In this document: positions 8,530 through 16,908 of the stretch, piece after piece
How positions within the stretch are numbered: the stretch's first letter is position 1
How the letters are laid out: the number at the start of each line of letters is the position of its first letter
Assembly: GCF_002944315.1 (NCBI RefSeq)
Contig: NZ_CP024314.1
Coordinates: 186,001 to 250,000, forward strand
DNA length: 64,000 bases
Source of the DNA: Rhizobium sp. NXC24
GTDB lineage: Bacteria > Pseudomonadota > Alphaproteobacteria > Rhizobiales > Rhizobiaceae
Reading direction: 5' to 3'
The notes under the pieces: model-generated
Databases searched by the model: none
What the model was told of the DNA's origin: nothing
Seen by the model: the letters and a program-made list of their open reading frames with translations, nothing else
Position numbers and translations under genes: made by a program

Positions 8530-9402
8530 TTAGAGAAACTGAACTCTCTGGGCAATTGCATCGGCTATTTCGCTCGGGCTGAATTCCCAAGCATCCAGGT
8601 ACCCATCAGTTCCAAGAATACTCTCCGCGTCGCCATGGTCGAGGCGAACATACATGACGCGATCATGCGCTCTTTGAGCAGCAATTTGCTGAATAGTGTT
8701 CCATTCGATACCGCACCAAGTCTTGGACTGATGGTCGGAGCCGATGAATATGACGATCAGCTTGGAACGGTTCTGGTAGATGTCCCGCAGCAGAAGGTCG
8801 GTTGTCGGCCTCGCCAGTTGTCCCTGGTAATTGTAGTCATAAAAGTAAGAGTGGGGCCCAATGTTCTTTTCAAGCTGAGTTGCAACTTTTGCAACCAGGC
8901 CCGTTGCTTCAGCGGGAAACGACAAACCGACATCGAAGCGATGCGAGTTTATGTTTATCGCGCGCCCCACGGGGTTCGTCCAGGAGGGCAGGGTAATTCC
9001 CAGTCGCTGCAGTTCTTTGGGTAAATTCGGGTCCTTAACCGCCCAATGCGTGCGGTTCATTTCCCAATCGCCAAGGTCGAGGATAAAATGCTTATCCGTC
9101 ATGTCCTGCCAGCTCAGAAACTTTGGAAGAGGTTGAATCTCATAGTCGATGTGAACCAGCTTCTGGCGAATGGCAATGTCTCGGATAATGCCAAAATGTG
9201 GAGCGCGCTCACGGAAAGTTTCGTGAGCAAATATGGTCGGCAGCCTCATGAGCTGTAGCTGCGACGCCTCTGTCGTTACGTCAAATCTATCGGCTATCGC
9301 TTTTTCTGTGTACTCAAAGATGCTGATGCATCTGCTTAAATCGATTTCAAATGGCGTTCCGTCCCACGGTTCTTCTCTGCTGGAGACGATCAGATTATAC
9401 AT
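8530..9402 (-). CDS. TIR-domain protein with uncharacterised N-terminal domain
   Basis: 290 residues from ATG 9402, chosen because GGGAGG lies five bases upstream; longer frames add a non-conserved basic leader. Residues about 155-285 read as a bacterial TIR domain: strand FDVGLSF, YFYDYNYQGQL, then LIVIFIGSDHQSKTWCGIEW with the candidate NADase glutamate at Glu233. Residues 1-150 form a separate domain with the block WEMNRTHWAVKDPNL (113-127), which I recall from other TIR-containing proteins but cannot name. Bacterial TIR enzymes cleave NAD or make signalling nucleotides, often in phage defence. No Thoeris-type partner, CBASS or STAND gene adjoins it, so it would be a solitary effector. Codon use looks more AT-rich than the neighbours, hinting at transfer. 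Confidence 0.78.
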   Translation of the reverse strand: MYNLIVSSREEPWDGTPFEIDLSRCISIFEYTEKAIADRFDVTTEASQLQLMRLPTIFAHETFRERAPHFGIIRDIAIRQKLVHIDYEIQPLPKFLSWQDMTDKHFILDLGDWEMNRTHWAVKDPNLPKELQRLGITLPSWTNPVGRAININSHRFDVGLSFPAEATGLVAKVATQLEKNIGPHSYFYDYNYQGQLARPTTDLLLRDIYQNRSKLIVIFIGSDHQSKTWCGIEWNTIQQIAAQRAHDRVMYVRLDHGDAESILGTDGYLDAWEFSPSEIADAIAQRVQFL

Positions 9403-9735
9403 GCCGCCCTCCCTCAATTTAGCGATCCCGCTACAGCATAATAAATAAACCTGTAGGGCCTGAGAGTCACGAACTACCAAAGCTTGAGGTTGAGACCGCG
9501 CAGCTTTTCTGTCGTGCGGGCGCAAGGATTGGAACGCACGATCATGCTTCACAACTGCATAGCGATTCTTTCAGTCCCACCAGCGTCGCTGGTCCTCGCA
9601 CCGGCTGCAGACACTCTCTCTTGGTCGTCATTGCGTGATCGGCCAGGGCAAAAAAGCGAGTCATCGTCGGTGTTTGCTTGCGAGCGTGGAACAATTGTCT
9701 TCTGGCGCAGTTCGGGGACCCGGGGATTGAAGAAG

Positions 9736-9990
9736 ATGAAGCGCCAGTGGTGGGATGATCCAGTAAAGGTCGGAACCTCCGTTCCGGGCAGGTATCTCAT
9801 TATCAACAGCACCGAAAGTGCAGCTCAGTATATGTTCGAGGAGTGGCCCGGCGATCGCAGCACAATGGCTTTTCAGGCGACGGTGCAAGCCCTCTTCGAT
9901 GCCCATGACGGAAAGCTGCCGATTGGTGCTGCGCGCGCCGCCTTCACGACGGCAGTCGAAAACGCCGGACTACGCTTTGCTGCTGAATGA
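9736..9990 (+). CDS. DUF982 family protein
   Basis: 84 residues beginning MKRQWWDDPV; the frame is open further upstream (to 9484) but that part is not DUF982-like and overlaps the TIR gene promoter. The pattern W-x2-PV, a central W-P motif (EEWPGDRS) and the closing A-R-x2-F-x2-A-x2-A helix are those of the small DUF982 proteins that occur in many copies in rhizobia. Function is unknown for the family. It is a single-gene unit with GAAGAAG directly before the ATG. Confidence 0.75.
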   Translation: MKRQWWDDPVKVGTSVPGRYLIINSTESAAQYMFEEWPGDRSTMAFQATVQALFDAHDGKLPIGAARAAFTTAVENAGLRFAAE

Positions 9991-10185
9991 TTGGTCAAAA
10001 TCTGAGAAGAACACGAAAAAAGCCGCTAGCAGGGACAGGGCTCTGCCAACGGCAATAGGAAATGACACCACCTTGGGCACGGTAGTGGCCAGGCGTGTCC
10101 CTGGCGGCTGACCGAACTCGCTAGTCTGAGTATTGTTCCCGCCGCGAATCGCGATTTTGTAAATCGGTAAAAATCGCGCGAAACC
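9991..10185. other. Intergenic region without recognised features
   Basis: 195 bases between the DUF982 gene and the convergent TadG-like gene. I see no gene, strong hairpin or repeat in it. Confidence 0.5.
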
Positions 10186-11475
10186 TCAGCTCGTCAGGCG
10201 AGGGCTTCTGATGATTTTCAGGAAGAGCGCGTTCATTGCGTCGGCGATGCCCTGCGTCGGATTGACTTCGAAATAGAGACCCGGCGAAGCGCAGCTTTGC
10301 AGGCGCGTCGGGATTTGAGATTGAAACGGGGCGATCCAGGTATTGTACCAATTGTTTGCCGGCAGCGGCAGATAGGTCGTGTATAGAATGGCAATCTTGA
10401 CGTTCTGATCCTTTAGCGGCTGACAGAAGGAGGTGTCGATCGGTTCCTGGCACCGGTTGCCGGTCAAGGGCTTCGTGCAGGTGTATGGCTTTTGGCTGTC
10501 ACCAACCCCGTCCGTTACGAAGAAGAGAACCTTTTCGCGATCGGTGCTGCTTGTGCCGCCGCCGCCCGTGCCCATATTGCTCTTCATCTGGGTGAGCGCG
10601 TTGTCGAAGCTGGTCGTCTGATCGTTGTTATAGCCTTGATAGGGAATGGTCATCAGATCGACGTTGTCGGTATAGCTTTTGACCTGCGCCATGTCGGACG
10701 ACAGGCCGGATACTGTCGTTAGCTGTGCTTTCTCCGCCTGTGTGCCGAACGTATAGACTGCCATCCTGTATTGATCGGGCGTCGAGCGGCTGGTGGTCGC
10801 CGTCTCCGTCAGCTTCTGCGTTGCCTGGCGCACCACGTCGATGCGCATGCTCACCCCAAGCTTCTTCGCCAGATTGTAGTAGTTGTTCGTCGTATCCATG
10901 TTGTGGCAGGCAAAGGCGCACTTGTCGCTGGTATTCTTTTGCATCGTCGCGACGTCGGTCGGGGTCGCTCCCACGCCCATGGACGGGGTATTGTCGAGCA
11001 GCATGTAAAAATCGATGAAGGTGGCGGTCTGGTATTGCGCGGAGGCTGCCCCGGCGATCGGGATGGTCGTGTCGCCAAGGATCTGCAGAAACGACGTTGG
11101 AACAGTCGCATGGAAAGTGACGTTTGACGTCACGATATTGGCTGCCTTCGTCACGGAGACGTCGACATCCACCGGAACACCCTTCCAATCGCTCGCGAGC
11201 TGGCCGAAGAAGAGCTTGCGTGCGTCGTCCTGCCCGATTGTCACCACGCCGTCTCCCGACATGGCCATGGCCGCCGCTACGCCGCTTGAGGATTCCGCGA
11301 TCGCTCCGAGCGCCGCCGCATCGGCAGCCGCATAGAGCTGGCTGCGCAAGCTCAGCGCGTTCGAGATATCGACCGCCAAGCCCGCCGCGCCGATCAAAGG
11401 TACGGCGAGGAGTGCTGTTATCGTGCCGAAATTGCCGGATTTGCTCCGCGCGAAGCGAAGGAGTGTATGAAGCAT
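10186..11475 (-). CDS. TadG-like pilus-assembly protein with von Willebrand A domain
   Basis: 429 residues. The N-terminus is the TadE/TadG-type anchor: SGNFGTITALLAVPLIGAAG (residues 13-32) as the single membrane helix, then the D-x-S-x-A-x2-L-R-x2-L-x2-A-A-D-A-A-A-L block. A vWA domain follows from about residue 155, with a MIDAS-like start LDNTPSMG in which the first serine of DxSxS is Thr, and FFVTDGVGD further on. Paired cysteines around DKCAFACHN are typical of this group. TadG proteins are exported, pseudopilin-related components of Flp/Tad pili, but no tad genes adjoin, so it is an orphan and may act in surface attachment independently. Confidence 0.83.
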   Translation of the reverse strand: MLHTLLRFARSKSGNFGTITALLAVPLIGAAGLAVDISNALSLRSQLYAAADAAALGAIAESSSGVAAAMAMSGDGVVTIGQDDARKLFFGQLASDWKGVPVDVDVSVTKAANIVTSNVTFHATVPTSFLQILGDTTIPIAGAASAQYQTATFIDFYMLLDNTPSMGVGATPTDVATMQKNTSDKCAFACHNMDTTNNYYNLAKKLGVSMRIDVVRQATQKLTETATTSRSTPDQYRMAVYTFGTQAEKAQLTTVSGLSSDMAQVKSYTDNVDLMTIPYQGYNNDQTTSFDNALTQMKSNMGTGGGGTSSTDREKVLFFVTDGVGDSQKPYTCTKPLTGNRCQEPIDTSFCQPLKDQNVKIAILYTTYLPLPANNWYNTWIAPFQSQIPTRLQSCASPGLYFEVNPTQGIADAMNALFLKIIRSPRLTS

Positions 11476-11856
11476 CTAATAACTACCCCAGGCTAGACGA
11501 CGCAGTTCATTCGCGTTCGACCCGCCATCATGGCAGTTTCAAATCCGTATATCGCTAACTTATAAAGCTGCGTTTAAAGTATAGTACTTCTCTATTCGGC
11601 GTATTGAAGTCAAGCGCTACCGAGCTTGCATTTACACCGGCATTTGACGTCGTTCACGGGGCCTTGCTTCTCTTCGGGATCGGGTCTCGCCCCTCCCATT
11701 ATGGGGTCAGTAGAAAGAAGTGGAACAATCTAAGTCGCGTCCTGGTCGGATGATCCGGCCGGCACAAGTTCCATAGCGGACTCACTTCCTTCATCGTCCC
11801 GCGAAGGACATTTTTCCACCGGTCAGTGGAACCTTGTTGTTTCGTCGTAGGTAGTT
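11476..11856. other. Intergenic region between TadG-like gene and IS110-type transposase
   Basis: 381 bases. The part next to 11475 should hold the TadG-like promoter and has an AT-rich stretch around 11555-11610. The part nearer 11700-11856 is probably the non-coding end of the insertion sequence. No other gene is supported; a 63-codon frame at 11699-11890 has no family features. Confidence 0.5.
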
Positions 11857-12960
11857 TCAGGGCTTTGCCGGTCTGCCACTCTTTGACCATTGGAACTCTG
11901 TGCCGTCGCTCCAGATGCGGTGCATTATCACCGCAAGCCGACGCGCCAGCGCCACGATCGCTTTCTGGTGGCCACGGCGTTTAGCGATATTCATCGCCCA
12001 TGCTTTGAGCCAAGACCATTTTCTGACCACAGTCAGCATGACTTGGGCCGCCTCATAGAGCAGTGTTCTCATCATTTCGTCACCACACAGCGAGACACGG
12101 CCGACACGGCTACTCTCGCCCGATTGATTCAAAACCGGGGTTAGCCCCAGCGCAGGACCAACCGCCTTGGAGTTTTTGAAGCGGCCAGGTATGTCGATCG
12201 TGCTGACGAAGCCCAAAGCCACCACCGGTCCAACGCCTGGAATGGTCATTAAACGTCGGCAGGTCGCATCGTCTCGAACGATCGATAGCAGTCTTCGGTG
12301 CAGAGTTGTAAAGGTCTCCCAAAGTTGCTGTCTTGCCTCGAGCAACGGTTCAATGATGTGCTGCAGCTCGGGCACACCTTCAAGAAGCTCCCGTATCCGG
12401 GCTGCAAAACCAATTCGCCCGATGACCCCAACCTTGAGACCGAAGTTACGCAGTAACCCGCGGATGTCATTCTCGATATCTCTTGCCTTATTGGATATTA
12501 GCTTACGAGCAGTGAGTAAGGCGCGTCGTTGCTGGCTCGACACTGTTTTGACATGCACAGGACGAAACAGGTTAACCCGCATCATTTGGGCAATACCCCG
12601 GGCATCATTACGATCGGTTTTATTCACTGTGGCCTTGAGGAAGGCTTTGGTGTGGCGTGTTTCGATGCAAACAGCCGGTAGGCCGGCGTTGGCAAGACCT
12701 TCGAATAACCATTGCGACAATGGCCCCGCTTCAAGGCCAATACGCACCAAACGCCAACCAGAATTGCTGAGAACCGCGATGAGATCATCAGGATGGCTGG
12801 TGACTTTTACCTCTTTGCAAACCGTTCCCGCTTCATCAACGATGCACACGGAAGTCTCTTTCACAGAGACGTCTAATCCAACATAGTGGTTCACGCTGCG
12901 CTTCCTTTCTGATGCTTGTGGCTGTTTTGTACGGACCACGTTTTATCATCACTCGAAGCG
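11700..12960 (-). mobile_element. IS110-family insertion sequence (limits approximate)
   Basis: The transposase gene at 11857-12939 is intact and its codon use and GC content differ from the neighbouring genes. IS110 elements generally lack clear terminal inverted repeats and often leave no target duplication, so the ends cannot be fixed by eye; the limits given are the transposase plus plausible flanks. It lies between a TadG-like gene and a GGDEF-EAL gene and does not visibly interrupt either. Confidence 0.55.
11857..12939 (-). CDS. IS110 family transposase
   Basis: 360 residues, full length. The N-terminal RuvC-like DEDD catalytic set is visible: Asp23 (GLDVSVKET), Glu70 (GLEAGP), Asp109 and Asp112 (KTDRNDARG). 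The C-terminal Transposase_20 domain has the helix-hairpin-helix-like IPGVGPVVALGF and then LGLTPVLNQSGES with the conserved serine region. IS110 enzymes move a circular intermediate by a Holliday-junction-like mechanism; some use a bridge RNA encoded in the element's non-coding end, which here would lie in the flanks outside the gene. All catalytic residues are present, so the copy may be active. Confidence 0.93.
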   Translation of the reverse strand: MVRTKQPQASERKRSVNHYVGLDVSVKETSVCIVDEAGTVCKEVKVTSHPDDLIAVLSNSGWRLVRIGLEAGPLSQWLFEGLANAGLPAVCIETRHTKAFLKATVNKTDRNDARGIAQMMRVNLFRPVHVKTVSSQQRRALLTARKLISNKARDIENDIRGLLRNFGLKVGVIGRIGFAARIRELLEGVPELQHIIEPLLEARQQLWETFTTLHRRLLSIVRDDATCRRLMTIPGVGPVVALGFVSTIDIPGRFKNSKAVGPALGLTPVLNQSGESSRVGRVSLCGDEMMRTLLYEAAQVMLTVVRKWSWLKAWAMNIAKRRGHQKAIVALARRLAVIMHRIWSDGTEFQWSKSGRPAKP

Positions 12961-13120
12961 CAGCACCCCTGCCACAGTTTCAAGCCGCCAAAAGATGAGG
13001 TGCCGAGCCGAATACCCCATCTAAGAAAGAATGAACAGTTTCGGCAAATACGATCGACGCTCTGCTGCGATCTTCGATAACATTTCGAGGAAGTCTTCGT
13101 CGACCGCTCGCTCAGAGGTA

Positions 13121-15190
13121 CTAGGCACTTGCCCGCAATAGATCGACACTCACCGGTTTGCCGAGATGAAACCCTTGAACCCGGTCAATGCTGAGGCTCT
13201 GAAGGACAGACATCTGAGCCTCGGTCTCCACGCCTTCCACCAGAATGGTGTTTCCCCGGTTGCGGATAAGGGCGACCATGTCTTGTAACATCGTCAGGCC
13301 ACGTTCGTCCGAGCAATCATGCAGGAAAGTTCGATCAACCTTGACGGTGTCGAACTCGATCGCCCGGAGCCACGACAATCCGGCGTAGCCGGAGCCGAAG
13401 TCATCCAGCCAAATCTCGACGCCGAGCGCCTGGAGATCGGCGACACACTGCAGCACCTCGGGTTGCATCTCCATATCCAAGCCCTCGGTGACTTCCAATG
13501 CAAGCCGGGACCCCGAGACGCCAGTTTCTTCGAGGATCGCTGCAACGCTCGAGGCGAAGCCGGGAGATCTTAGCTGCACCGGAGAGACATTCACGCTCAC
13601 CGTGGCCATGCGGTCGGACGCCAGGATATCCTGACATGCCGTTTTGATCGCCCAGCGACCCAATTCGACAATAGATCCGGTCCGCTCAGCGATCGGAATA
13701 AAGACGCTTGGCGGCACGGAGGTTCCATCGGGCATGCGCAGCCGCATCAAAGCCTCGGCGGCTTTCATCTGCCCGTCCCTGAGATCGAATATTGGTTGAT
13801 AGACCAGCGATACCAGTCTCCGATCGATGGCTGCCGCCAGCAGCGGCACCAATTTTCCGGCATCCTCGTTCGGACGCCGCAGCACCGGATCAAAGATTCG
13901 AACGCAATTGCGGCCGGAGGCTTTTGCACTGTAGAGCGCAAGGTCGGCCTCACGCACAAGCCATTCCACCTTTGCGGCGGATCGCTCGCTGATAAAAGCA
14001 ACGCCGACACTTACCGTTACGAACTGCGTGTCGTCCGGCCGCTCTTCATGTCGGATTGCGAGCGCCTCGACTTGGTGCCGAATTTTGCCCGCTATATAGA
14101 TCGCTTCATCCTGCGCTTTCAAAGGCATGACGACGATGAACTCCTCGCCGCCATAACGACCAATGATGCCTCCGTGGCGCTCAACCAGCTTCTGAAGCGT
14201 CGTGGCAATGACCGTCAGGCAGCGGTCGCCTTCCTGATGGCCGTACCGGTCGTTGAAACGCTTGAAGAAGTCGACGTCGATCAGGATGACGGAAAATTCG
14301 CGGCCCTTATCTTTCCAGGCGCTCCAGCACTCATCCAGCCGCCGATCGATCGCGCGTCTGTTCTCGATGCCGGTGAGGTAATCCGTGTGTGAAAGACGCA
14401 GCAATGCCTTTCCGCGCTCTGCCGCCTCCCAATGCTGGTGGCGCGCTTCCACCGCATTCAGGAAAACGTTGTAGCGCTCGACATTCAGGCGCCAGTTCAC
14501 GAAAGACGTGAACACGAAGCACGAGACGTAAAATAGTCCGAAAGCGAGCTGGTAAGCCGGCGTCGATGGAAACGAACTGTAGAGAGCCGCAAAAAACACG
14601 GCCAATACAGTGCCGGACGTCAGGACGGACAGGCGAAACGAGAAGCTGAAGAACAGGTTCGCGCCCATCATGAAAATCGCGCCGAAGATCATGTAGTATG
14701 ACATGCTCGTCGCATATTCTGTGGCGATAGCCGGATAAAGCCAGCCGGCATAGCCGAAGATCAGCGCCAATGCGCAAGTGCTGTCCAACCAGACGGTCTT
14801 TGCCTTCGCCAACCGCAAAGTCTCAAAGGCCAGCAGCGCAATAGCCGCCACGACAAACCGCATGAGGATTGTCAGCGGCGCAACATCGGGAATAAGCCAG
14901 CTATCGGGAGCGGCAAAGACCAAATAGACGACGACTGCCATCCACAATCCCTTGCGCGTGCCTTCCCGGCGGACGGCATCGTTTTCCGATGCGTAGGCGG
15001 CCCTCATCTCCAAAGCAAAGCCACGGTGTTTTTCTGTCGGGACAGCGCCGTCTACAAATGGAGCCTTTGCGGAAATTTCGGATGCGGTCTGCTCTGTAGA
15101 TAACTGCTCATAGAACATGCGGCGATGCCTCCCGAGCATTGCTGCCGATAAACCTGCGTTCACCGCTTCCAAAAGTTCCGTCCGTGTCAA
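13121..15190 (-). CDS. Membrane-bound GGDEF-EAL cyclic-di-GMP enzyme
   Basis: 689 residues. About six hydrophobic segments between residues 84 and 240 form a membrane sensor region. A GGDEF domain follows (GGEEF near residue 346, preceded by the IDVDFFKRFND substrate site), then an EAL domain from about 460: EALMRL, NVSPVQL, LEVTEG, DDFGSGYAGL, KVDRTF, EGVET and QGFHLGKP. Both active sites look intact, so it could make and degrade cyclic-di-GMP. The start at 15190 is a TTG without a clear ribosome-binding site; ATG 15139 is an alternative. It diverges from a methyltransferase gene across 108 bases. Confidence 0.9.
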   Translation of the reverse strand: MTRTELLEAVNAGLSAAMLGRHRRMFYEQLSTEQTASEISAKAPFVDGAVPTEKHRGFALEMRAAYASENDAVRREGTRKGLWMAVVVYLVFAAPDSWLIPDVAPLTILMRFVVAAIALLAFETLRLAKAKTVWLDSTCALALIFGYAGWLYPAIATEYATSMSYYMIFGAIFMMGANLFFSFSFRLSVLTSGTVLAVFFAALYSSFPSTPAYQLAFGLFYVSCFVFTSFVNWRLNVERYNVFLNAVEARHQHWEAAERGKALLRLSHTDYLTGIENRRAIDRRLDECWSAWKDKGREFSVILIDVDFFKRFNDRYGHQEGDRCLTVIATTLQKLVERHGGIIGRYGGEEFIVVMPLKAQDEAIYIAGKIRHQVEALAIRHEERPDDTQFVTVSVGVAFISERSAAKVEWLVREADLALYSAKASGRNCVRIFDPVLRRPNEDAGKLVPLLAAAIDRRLVSLVYQPIFDLRDGQMKAAEALMRLRMPDGTSVPPSVFIPIAERTGSIVELGRWAIKTACQDILASDRMATVSVNVSPVQLRSPGFASSVAAILEETGVSGSRLALEVTEGLDMEMQPEVLQCVADLQALGVEIWLDDFGSGYAGLSWLRAIEFDTVKVDRTFLHDCSDERGLTMLQDMVALIRNRGNTILVEGVETEAQMSVLQSLSIDRVQGFHLGKPVSVDLLRASA

Positions 15191-15298
15191 TCACGAAATT
15201 TAGCTCGTACTGCTAGAAATACCCTCTTGACGTGCAGAATCCAATCGCGTTCTGTCGTCCACATATTTATGCTTAACATTGCGTCAACGGAGTTCATA

Positions 15299-16336
15299 AT
15301 GGCACAAGGCTTTAAGTTCGACGGCGAGAGTCTCATTGCACCTGGACAAATTTTTCGCCCGACTAAGCCAGACGACCTTCCGTCATCAGATCAGATGGTA
15401 ATCGCCAAGGCGGAACTTGCTCTCACGCTCGACTTATCGCTTCAACAATTCCGATCCGAAGTGGATCCTCATGCGATTGTCAGCCGGCTATCGCAGGCGT
15501 TGCATCAGATCCGCCGGCGGTTTCACGCCAGCATATGGAGCGAAATCGTCTTCCTTGCGCAGAACCATCCCGTTGCACAGTTTCTGCTTCAGGATCCGTT
15601 CACGAAATGGTCATTCGATAAACCGCGGGGCTATTCCGGTGACGCGCATCTGCTCGACTTCATTTATGGTCATGCCATCGTGGAGGCGGAAATCGCAGCA
15701 TCCACCGCGCTGGGCAGAGCGATATATGAATACACCAAAAACGCGTCCTCATCCGTCGCGGTGAGAGAACGCCGCGACATCCTCGCACAACGGGTGGATG
15801 AGCACGCCAAGGATCGACCCGGCTCGGCCGAAGTCTTGGCGATGGCATCGGGCCATCTTCGCGAAGCGACGCTGTCGACTGCGCTTAGGGAAGGAAAAAT
15901 CAGGCGCTGGATTGCGCTCGATCAGGACCCGCTGAGCGTGGGGACGGTTGCGCGCGATTTTGCCGGAACATGCGTCGAAGCGGTGGACGGCACGGTCAAG
16001 AGCCTGCTTTCCAACAAGCACGCTTTCGGACATTTCGATTACATCTACGCTGCGGGTCTCTACGATTACCTCACGCTTCCGGTTGCCGCCAAACTGACGC
16101 GCAAATGTGTTGAAATGCTCAAGCCCGGCGGCTCCTTCCTGTTCGCGAACTTCTCGCAGGAAATCGAAGTCGACGGCTACATGGAAGCATTCATGAGTTG
16201 GCCTCTGCTCCTGCGTTCGGAAAACGACATGCAAATGATTGCCGATGCAAGCGCTAGCAAGGCAGAGACAGATGTATCCATCTGGTTTGGAAAGAACCGC
16301 AACATCATCTATTGCGAAATTACGAGGGTAAAGTAA
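15299..16336 (+). CDS. SAM-dependent methyltransferase, PhcB-like (3-hydroxypalmitate methyl ester type)
   Basis: 345 residues. The block KPRGYSGDAHLLDFIYG (about 109-125) marks the group often annotated as extracellular-factor (3-hydroxypalmitic acid methyl ester) biosynthesis methyltransferases. A Rossmann-type methyltransferase core follows, with ASGHLREA at motif I, ALDQDP at the acidic loop, and MLKPGGSFLFAN in the post-core. ATG 15299 is the start because GGAG lies seven bases upstream; in-frame codons further up lack a site. Whether the product is a quorum signal is not shown; no phc two-component genes adjoin. It is divergent from the GGDEF-EAL gene, so both may share control. Confidence 0.75.
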   Translation: MAQGFKFDGESLIAPGQIFRPTKPDDLPSSDQMVIAKAELALTLDLSLQQFRSEVDPHAIVSRLSQALHQIRRRFHASIWSEIVFLAQNHPVAQFLLQDPFTKWSFDKPRGYSGDAHLLDFIYGHAIVEAEIAASTALGRAIYEYTKNASSSVAVRERRDILAQRVDEHAKDRPGSAEVLAMASGHLREATLSTALREGKIRRWIALDQDPLSVGTVARDFAGTCVEAVDGTVKSLLSNKHAFGHFDYIYAAGLYDYLTLPVAAKLTRKCVEMLKPGGSFLFANFSQEIEVDGYMEAFMSWPLLLRSENDMQMIADASASKAETDVSIWFGKNRNIIYCEITRVK

Positions 16337-16435
16337 CTCGGCAGCCGTTTTTGCCTCTCGCTATGTCGCGCTGCATAAACGGCCGCCAACTGAGACCACT
16401 CGCAATGAGGGGCAGGAGCTAGCCAGCTACCTTGG

Positions 16436-16864
16436 CTAGCTTGCCCCTTCATCATGCAAGGCGCGATGCGCCTCGATTTCCCCCAGGTGATCCAGCACCC
16501 ACATAGCGAGCTGCAACAGGGGCGCTGAAAGCGAGCGGCCGAGATCCGTCAGGCTGTATTCGACCTGCGGCGGTATGGTCGGATAGACCTTGCGCGTCAC
16601 CATGCCATCGCGCTCCAGCGCCTTCAAAGTGCGGGTGAGCATCTGCTGGGAAATGCCGCCGATCAGCCGTTTCAGTTCGTTGAAGCGGCGCGGCTGATCG
16701 GCCAGCATGGTGATTGCCATGATCGTCCACTTGTCGCCCATGCGGCCGAGGATCTCATTGACTTTCCGGCAACTGGGGTCCGTGCCGGGCATAGTTGGCG
16801 GGGTGGGCATATGCATGTGACTAGGCCTCGAAAATATGCGTTCTTGCGACATTTCAGTCATCAT
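16436..16864 (-). CDS. HxlR family transcriptional regulator
   Basis: 142 residues. The winged-helix signature of HxlR proteins is clear: DPSCRKVNEILGRMGDKW with the conserved Cys at residue 31, then RRFNELKRLIGGISQQMLT, LERDGMVTR and VEYSLTDLG. Family members sense electrophiles or redox state, often through that cysteine. It lies 44 bases from, and divergent to, an SDR plus a DsbA-fold gene, which it probably controls. Several ATGs (16864, 16861, 16852) are possible starts. Confidence 0.9.
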   Translation of the reverse strand: MMTEMSQERIFSRPSHMHMPTPPTMPGTDPSCRKVNEILGRMGDKWTIMAITMLADQPRRFNELKRLIGGISQQMLTRTLKALERDGMVTRKVYPTIPPQVEYSLTDLGRSLSAPLLQLAMWVLDHLGEIEAHRALHDEGAS

Positions 16865-16908
16865 ATCATATCTGGTCAGTAAAACATACCGCCATCAAGG
16901 AGTAAGTT

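Noticed and set aside
11699..11890. 63-codon open frame beyond the transposase end
   Set aside because: Low-complexity basic sequence overlapping the transposase end in another frame; more likely the non-coding end of the element.
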